This document shows, in pieces, positions 53,701 to 62,700 of a stretch of 64,000 bases of DNA. Source of the stretch: Siphonodentalium dalli (taxonomy: Eukaryota > Mollusca > Scaphopoda > Gadilida > Siphonodentaliidae); contig CP136061.1 in NCBI GenBank assembly GCA_032622095.1, positions 215,912,373 through 215,976,372 of the forward strand. Direction: 5' to 3'. The position numbers and the translations under genes were made by a program. The stretch's first letter is position 1, and each line of letters starts with the position of its first letter. Below the pieces are notes generated by a model. That model saw only the letters and a program-made list of their open reading frames with translations. It ran no database searches and had not been told where the DNA came from.

Positions 53701-56700
53701 CCTAACTGAGAGTCACTAGAATGAATGAATGATTGTAAATACGGGACACTCGGGGCATATATACGGAAAATTAAAACAACATCGCGAACACGCACCCGAA
53801 TAAAGTTCACATGCCGGCTCGTGTTTTTATAAGCTTTATACGAAAGTGTTATCTACCCCGCTCAATCGTCCCTCTATATTTTTTGTCAAAACAATACCGT
53901 AACTTTCCAAACAGCACTTAAGACAAATCACAAGTGAAGATAACTCACCGCGCGATGACAATTCACCATGTGTACACAATCGTGATGCTATTGATATGCC
54001 CCGCAGTAATTCCATTACAATCACGCGCTGATGTCGATTCCGTATTTTCCATCGCCATATAGGTAGACATAATTAACTCCGACTCCGATTCCCTGTTTTT
54101 AATTAGTTTACCTCGCTTGACGTCATGCGAGGTTTTGCGACGGAGATAGCCGACAACCGGTGGTGGTATTATTTATTTATTTCTCGGCTTATTTATTACG
54201 CGATTTTTATGCGACTTGGATCATTGTGATCACAATAGGGGTGGCTTTCCGATAGAGTTTTGTTGTTTCATGAGGATAGTAATCCTTTAAGTTTGAAAAG
54301 TCCCACTAAAACGGAAGAACTATATTTCGAAACTGTGTGATTCGGTTCTCCGATTATTTTATCAACACAAAAGTCAAAATGCACATGGATGAAAATCACA
54401 CGCATGGCAAGTCAGACACAAGAGTTCTAATTTGCTCCAATTTTGACAAGTTGCTTGCGAAAATTGTCAACAAAACTACCTCTCTGATCCTCCATTAAGT
54501 TTTTAGTGCGGGAATTGTTCTCAAAGCACATTGGAAACTGGACTTTGCGGCGATCGGTTTTCACCATTTTGTTCGGAAAACCCCGCGCTATATATAGAAA
54601 CGGAAACTAGAATACTCAGAACAAACACCGGACACCGAATATTCTATGTGTAATTTAACATTAAAGTTAGATTATTATACACCATTCTGACCATAAGATG
54701 TCATTCTTTCCGACGTATATAGCATCATGTATTGCTTTGTTAGGTAAATCGAGTAAAATACACCACAGATTCCCGCCACAGATCCTGGGCGTAACTCGTG
54801 TCATAAGAAGGCTATGCGCGCGTTCTCGGACTAAACACTAGCATCTCTCCATCCCAAAATCTTAGCTAGTTTTAGTACGAGAAGACTTGGACTAATACTG
54901 TGTCTGCTTCACACCACTCATGTATTGAAAGGGTACCTGATTATGAGCAGTGAAAGATCTTGTTAGTATGCTAGCCACATTGTGGCTGTACCTCCCCCTG
55001 TCCCCAGGAAGCAGTAAATGGTCACCGAGTGTTTAGGCTCATCAAGGTAATAATTTTCATTAGCGTTTTGGAACAATTAAGTATAACTGTTTAAGCGCTA
55101 TATAAAAACTGTCCTTATTATTTGTTTTAATACCCTCTTGTAACGTTTCTGCATGGGCACTCATCACTGTATAACACGTACAGTTATAAACTGTCAGTCA
55201 GCAGGCTTGTCATTTCGAGGCCCCCGCCCGTCATCGGCCACCTAAACTCAACGGTAAACGCCCTCCTCGTCGTTATTCCCGCAGACGGGAATTTTTTATA
55301 GTATCTGTCCCAGCTGTCTGTCCAGTCAATCAATGTTCCCCGTGAACATGCATTGGGGTGCTAATTGAAAGCGTGTGGAATTGTCACATACATTGAAAAC
55401 AGACTATAGTTAGTTTTGCAGAGAATCCCATTGTGTATCGATTACGTCACCTGACATATATAGAGCACTTAGTTTATTTCGCGGGTTTCGGTGTGTGCGC
55501 TCGCGCTGCTTGCTAATTACATATTAATAGCTTATACATTGGAAAATCTATACATTGGAGAATCTAATGTATGTAGCACTAATAAGTGATGACACAAACT
55601 TGTTACTGATTAACTGTCAAGTAACTTTGTACATACTTTGAACATAATGGACATTCCATGTCCCGCGAACTGTGACTGAATAATGGTGACCGTTTTACAG
55701 TATGAAATTTGAAAAATGAAACTTAGATGCAGTCCGTTGCACGTCATCCATTTTGGCTATAATGATCGCTAGTTACCGATCCATAGGAGCGTAATTGACA
55801 GTTAAACATAATTTATAAACAATGACAAAAAAAGGCTGTAAGACGACATCAAAGGAAGCCGCTGGCCCGCCACGACTATGAGAACAAAAGTAAATAACCG
55901 TCGACTACCGCACCTGTCGAAGGTTAGTCGATTATTTGAATAATCGTGGCAAGCCTAGTTTCAGCATGGGTGCGCCTCACTAGGTATAATATTAATTCAG
56001 TATGTGACATCATCACTGATAAAGATGATCAAATGAGACACTACAGCATTACAAGATTCAACTCTCATCTCAAATGATGAAATGATTCTTGAAACTCAAT
56101 TTCAATATTTAACCCTTTACCCAACAGAATGGCCCTGTGCCAATGCATTCTCTTATATATGCGAGTCGACCATAGGTCGCCTCGCATATATAAGAGAATG
56201 CATTGGCTTAACACATTACAAATTATAAAATTGTTAAAGAATGTAAGAAAAAATGGTAAAAAGTGTTAAAAAAAGATTTTTTTTAGGCCAATGCATTCTC
56301 TTATATATGCGAGGCGACCTATGGTCGACTCGCATATATAAGAGAATGCATTGGCACAGGGCATAACTGTAACTATCACAATGTGGTCAAGGAGCCGGTT
56401 CCAATGATATCCATATTTGTATGGTTCTATTGAGACAGACCGAAGATATTTTAGGCTGTTGAAGCTTTATTTGGCCGGTTTTGGCCGGTTTGTTGGGTAA
56501 AGGGTTAACCCTTTCATGATGGAAGCTAGTGCAATATTAAAGATCCTTTGCCATTGCATTCTCTTATATTCTCTTATATTATTATGTGAGTCTCATGTAT
56601 ATAAAAGAATGCACTGGCTTGCATGGACAAGGTAAATATTGTTAGGCCAATGTATTCTCTTATATATGTTACTCCCTATGGGAGATTCGCATATTTAAGA

Positions 56701-59700
56701 GAATGCATTGGCACAATGTTTTTTCAAATGGTCATGGAATGGTTAATAAATATAAACTAAGCCACTCACAAGATGTTGGCTCAACTGGTAGGATATAACT
56801 TTTTATACCATAATTGCCTATTCGATTGTGTGTATAACACCTATTTTGTAAACTTCATTTTTACACCCTACTGTGGGTATACATCTTCCTACTATGGGTA
56901 TAAATTTCTACTGTGGGTGTAAATGTTCAAACATAATTTTGTGTGTTAAATATTTATACCCATAGTAGAACTACATCGTAGTTAACAAAATAGTTCCTAT
57001 GTCACATTCATTTAAAATTGGAAGTTTCATGATATCAATTAGATATGAGGAAAATTTCCTGCATTTCAATCAAATGTAGCTTAATGCTAGTGTTATATGA
57101 ACTAGGAAACGTATGTATGTTAATTCCAAGTGACTGATTTCTCAGAAACAGGCTGATATCATGATTTAATGTGTGCATCACTACAAGTGATGCACATTCC
57201 TTATAGCATCGTGTTTGTGTCGCTCGATGTGGATACACATTCAAAGTAAACAGCGGGTAGTTGAGTTTGCGGAACAAATACAAAATAATAATTATGGCAT
57301 AAATTAAATACACGCATATCAGCCGAGAGTACAAAATGTTCACCACTCGTGGTATTGTGGTTATAACCACAATTCCTCCCATTGTGAAAATTTTGTATTC
57401 TCGACTACTGTGGGTGTATTCTATATAACCTTTCATGGTATCGGTGTACCACCTCAGCCTCACTTTTAAGTCAATTAATTTAGAATTACGTTTCAGTGTT
57501 TATTTTTAATGACTGTTTGACCTGGTTATTTTCTTTTTTTCAGCCTATGAAGTATTTGCTCAATTTAATAGTATTCTTATTCACCGAGATTCCTTTGTAA
57601 GTATAACTAGATATTCAAATTCTGCTTAACCCTTTCAGTGCCAAGTCCGATTTTTGTATCAACCCATATTTCCATGATCATTTTTCAAATTTATTGATTA
57701 TAATAATGTGAAACATTGATGGAAAGAGCTCTTAGAGCTCTTTCCATCAATGTATCACATTATTATAATCAATAAATTTGAAAAATGATCAAGGAAATAT
57801 GGGCAAACTCCAGGCAGAGTTATCTCCCATCGCTCCGCTGAGATATCACTGCCATAAGGACACTTGGTAAGGATTTCTTACTTGTTCTTAGTTTTTATGT
57901 TTTAGGATTAAAATCTATGTCTGGCTCAGTCTATATTGTTCTTATTAATACCGAAAGAATTACCATTATTGCAAACTTTTGGTGGTCAAAATAAGATAAT
58001 AGGTGACTAAATATAGTTCCAACGACAAGTAAAAATAGAAGTATCGGTCCGCAGAGTACCATCCTTGTGGCAGTGCTATATCGCAGTGCTAACGTAAAGG
58101 CACTGCATAGAGTTTGAAATATGGGTTGATACAAAAATCGGACTTGGCTCTTGGCAAGGATTAACAATATTACATCAGTGCCAAGGTGACTAGATCTGTT
58201 CTAAAATTGACTAAGGAAACTGGGGTTAACAATTTATGGTTTATTCTAGTTCCAGTTTCATAACTTTATATTTCTGTTCAACAGTAACAGAATTTTGTTG
58301 ACAGGTATAGGTTTTCAATAATTGACATTTAAGAAATAGACTGCTTTTCGAACAACATTTGTTATCTCCTCAAGGGATACAGTAATGCTCTAATTAATCG
58401 ACTCCTTAACCACAGCAGAATTATGGGTAACTTTTCAGGATTTAGTCAGAAATATGGCTTGTTGCCATTCATCGGAAAGCTCTCGTTTCAGGATTTAGTT
58501 GGAAATATGGCTTGTTGCCATATTTCCGACTAAATCCTGAAAAGTTACCCATAATTCTGCTGTGGTTAAGGAGTCGATTAATTAGAGCATTACTGTAGTT
58601 AATATGGTCTCCAACCCCCTTGGAGAAGATCAGGGTATACAGGCAATGGCTCTGTCCATCCATATGAATATTTCACCATTTAACTTTGGATTTGGATTTC
58701 GCTCACTCAGTCTTAATGGAGTAATGGCCCTTCCTGTTTTGTGTAATTCACAAGCGCAGGGGCTTAAAATGCAGGAGATGGATAGCAGAGTGCTTTTCAA
58801 CCCCATGTTTTCACAAGTAGAAAATTATGTATATTAAATGGCGTCAATTGGCATTAGGTATTGCTATTAAAGTGATGTGAAACACTCCGGTAGGGTGATC
58901 AAATAAAGAATGGAGAATAATCATTCTACAAGTAGTTATTTTTTACAAATATTGTACCTGCATTGACAACACACACTGTCATTATTATATATTAATTAAA
59001 TACAGTGAATCTCTAAGGCGAAATCATTTTTATTAGTTTATCGCAGTTAGCTGGGTCCCGAATCGAGAAGTAAATATTTACAATTGAGCGCAGTTCAGAT
59101 GATGTTTTCTATGGAGTGGTACTGTCGATATGTCTTTAATAGATGCTTATGTGTTAGAAATATGTGAAACAACTTCAGTTATGCGGGACCCCCCCCCCCC
59201 CCCCCCCCCCCCCCCCCATCCCCCCCCAATAAATTTGACAAGCACGGTGCAAAATATTTAATGCAGCTGTGTCTACGAATCAAATGGATTTTTTTGCCTT
59301 AGGGACAATTTCTTGCTGAACTTCAATGCCTTTGTTTCACTTTCGATTCATTTTCTTTTCCAGATTTTTAAGTAACCTTAGCTGTGGATATCTTTGGTTG
59401 TGGAAGCAAGTAACAGGTAAGTGTCCATTACAGTCAACTTATACTTTACGAGTGTCTAATTTTCTTTAATTTTGTTAAGTTATGTGTTTTAAAGACAGGA
59501 TCATCAGTGAAGAGGGAAGATGGGGGCACATGCCCCGCCTGCCCTCCTCCAAGGGTGGGGGGGGATATTCGCAATATTCGGTGGACTTTTTGTGATGATT
59601 TATTATTTGTTTAAGACCATGGTCACAGGCAGACTCCAAAATTGACAATCACCATTGATGATTATTAGTTTCAAGAATAAGGATTTCATAAATATACCAC

Positions 59701-62700
59701 CACCTTGACAGCCGTGCACATGTGAAGTCTCAACAACCGAGAAAGGCACATGAACTCCATGTTTAGTATGATATAGTGATGACCCTCATCCGTCCTTACC
59801 TCCATAACTTTGTCCGAGCCTTTATTCTGTCATTTCCAGTCAATTTATTTTAAAACCTGGCACATATATCAACCAGCATGTGAACCTGCGCACTTGAAAT
59901 TTTGACTTCTACGGAGTCATTTTGGCGGATTATGCCCTTTTTCGACATAGAATCATACATCCTGGGACGCATCTTTTGTCCGAGCCTGTATTCCATCATT
60001 TTCCAGTTAATTTTTTTTTTAACTTGGCACAGATGTCAACCGACATGGGAACCTGCGCACCTGCGATTTTGAGTTCAGTCTGAGTCATTTTGGTGGAGTT
60101 ATTACCCTTTTTCGACATAGAATCGTATATCCTGGGACGCATCTTTTGTCTGAGCCTGTATTCCATAATTTTCCAGTCAATTTTTTAATAACTTGGCACA
60201 AATGTCAAACAGCTTGGGAACCTGTGCACCTGCAATTTTGAGTTCTGTCGGAGTCATTTTGGCGGAGTTATTGACATTTTTCAACATAGAAATGTTTTAT
60301 GTTTTTTTATTTTAGAGTTATTGACCCTTTCTTGACACATTGCAGATGTGCAACATCTTTAGTGAATATGCACTTTGTATCATATTGGTGTAACAAATTC
60401 CTCCTGCTGTTTGTATTATAGGGATCTGAAACCCATCATCCTTCAAACCTGCCACCTTCGTCAGGGGACATTTTTGTCAACGACCTTTTATTTAACTTAT
60501 ATCTGAAGATTTCCTGAGGGAACTACTCGTCAATGAGTATTCAGTAAATAAAGGTTTAAAGATAGTGTATATCTTCCTAGCAAGTTTTATATAGATTCCG
60601 GAGAATAAAATAATAGATATGAATCAAGGACACCTGTCCGGAAAAGCTTCTGTCAATTAATATAAATTTTATTTAGAATTACTTATGATCGACATTCATG
60701 GGACTGTTTTAGAGGCTAACAGAAATCTGCTTGAAAACTTAGAGCGTACCAAGAGAGAGTACTCTATCTTTTATTATCTTTTATTATGACTTCATATGCA
60801 AATATTAAACCCCATCTTCAGTTTTATTAGCTCAACTTGAGCTAATATTGCTATGGGTTGGCATCCGGCGTATGTGCATGCATCCGTGATCTGTCAATAA
60901 ATTCCGTTAGCACACCCTACAGGTCACATCTCTCATCCGATCATCAACAAACCGCCAGGAGCCATCTCGGATTTCAAATTTGAATCTACGGCACACCCTG
61001 CAGTCCCTATTTATTGAGAATTGTTTTGAAAATTTACAGGCATGTTTAGAATCCCTTCATCCAATCATCACCAAACTTCATATGGATCGTCAGGATGACC
61101 TCTAGATGGGAGTTCTAAATTTGAAAAACATGGCCACCAGTGGCATCTTGTATGACTACATCCTTTGGCATGCCCTACAGACGACATCCCTCATCTGAAT
61201 AGGGATGAAATAGACAAACTGTTGCTTTTAATAAATGGTCCACTAAAGGGGTACTGTATGCCAATTTCAATAAATTCTCGGTAATAACAACAATCTAATA
61301 TCGATAATATATAAAAAAATAAGTTATTTGAGTCGAAGATGTATTTTGTATATGTTCAGGTTAACAGGTTTTCTTAAAATTAAAGTTGATAATTTGATAT
61401 AAATTTAATTTATGGCTCCAGCCATTGGGCTACGTGTATGACGATATAGTTCTGTTTTCACATTCCGGCTGATCTGCCATCCGTAACATTAATTCGTACT
61501 CAACAGACTTTCAAATAATTTAAATCTGGTTGCCTTATTCTACAAAGCAGAGATTATAGAAACCAACAACAACATTTGAGTACAGTATCCCTTTAACCCT
61601 TTCTATACTGAATACTCATTGATGAGTAGTTCCCTTAGGAAATGTTCAGCTAATAAGTTCATCAAACAACCATAGGTCATTTGTTGAACTTGTTATATGA
61701 ACATTTCCCACCTATGAATATGAAACTTCCTGACAATTGTGACAATAAATAGACAGAACACAGCGCGACTCTTTTATCGAATGAGTTGCGGATGGCGCAA
61801 GGATATATTTCGCGAGAGCGTACTCGAGTGAAATATAACTTTGTGCCGTCCGCAACGAGTTCGATAAAAGATTCGACATTATGATGCAAGTTGTGTTCTG
61901 TATTTATTCTACACCGTTCAGTCAGATAAGTTCAATCCATGAATGTCACCTTCATTGTCACTATAGCTACCGTTATTTTTTATTTAAGTCTGACAAATAA
62001 CCAGTAATTATGGAGGGATCACCGGAAGCGGATGATCGACGTAATGTACGTCATCTTTCTTGGCGACAACGTCAACAAGAATAGTTCCGGCTTGTATTCC
62101 ACTAGAGGTATACAGTAATATGTATTCAATGGCTGGGATTCAGTTGAATACATGTGACTGACGTCAATGGGTGTGGAATAAACTAGTTTATCCACACCCA
62201 TTGACGTGAGTCACATGTATTCAACTGAATCTAGTTTATTCCATAGAAAACATGATAATTGTTCTGAACACCACAAAAGCTGTCAATTGACAGCAGTTAT
62301 TTAATGTTTACATATTTTTTAAATTATGCGAACTCAATTGACCTTACGAAGTGACATCGGCACTTTCTGTTGAAAATAATCGCACCACATACAGGACGAA
62401 GAATCTATCAGTTTATATAATCGTAATTTTATGTATCATATGGTTGCCAATAAATAAAGATTGTATTAAAATAGTAAATATCTAAATCTAAAAACTTAAA
62501 TAAATTTTGGAAATTCACAACTTGATGCTCTGACAGTTTAAAACATTACAAACACAACCAACATTTGATTAACCCTTTCAGTGCCAAGTCTGATTTTTGT
62601 ATCAACCCATATTTCCTTGATCATTTTTCAAATTTATTGATTATAATAATGTGATATCACATTATTATAATCAATAAATTTGAAAAATGATCAAGGAAAT

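Larger units (their letters stand above)
51102..57543. other. Intron r-s
   Basis: The largest nested complex of the window: SINE halves at 51228-51433 and 54895-55130 around the 3.46-kb element; 55130-56100 unassigned; B6 and C6 back to back; then 56850-57470 with repeated CTACTGTGGGTRTA words in both orientations. Confidence 0.7.
57597..59363. other. Intron s-t
   Basis: Contains H1, A8, a dispersed repeat 58869-59160 and a 29-nt poly-C tract at 59189-59217. Little is left unassigned. Confidence 0.7.

Noticed and set aside
57035-57463. 142-codon open frame on the - strand
   Set aside because: AT-rich intron sequence, no known domain, partly over inverted CTACTGTGGGTRTA words.
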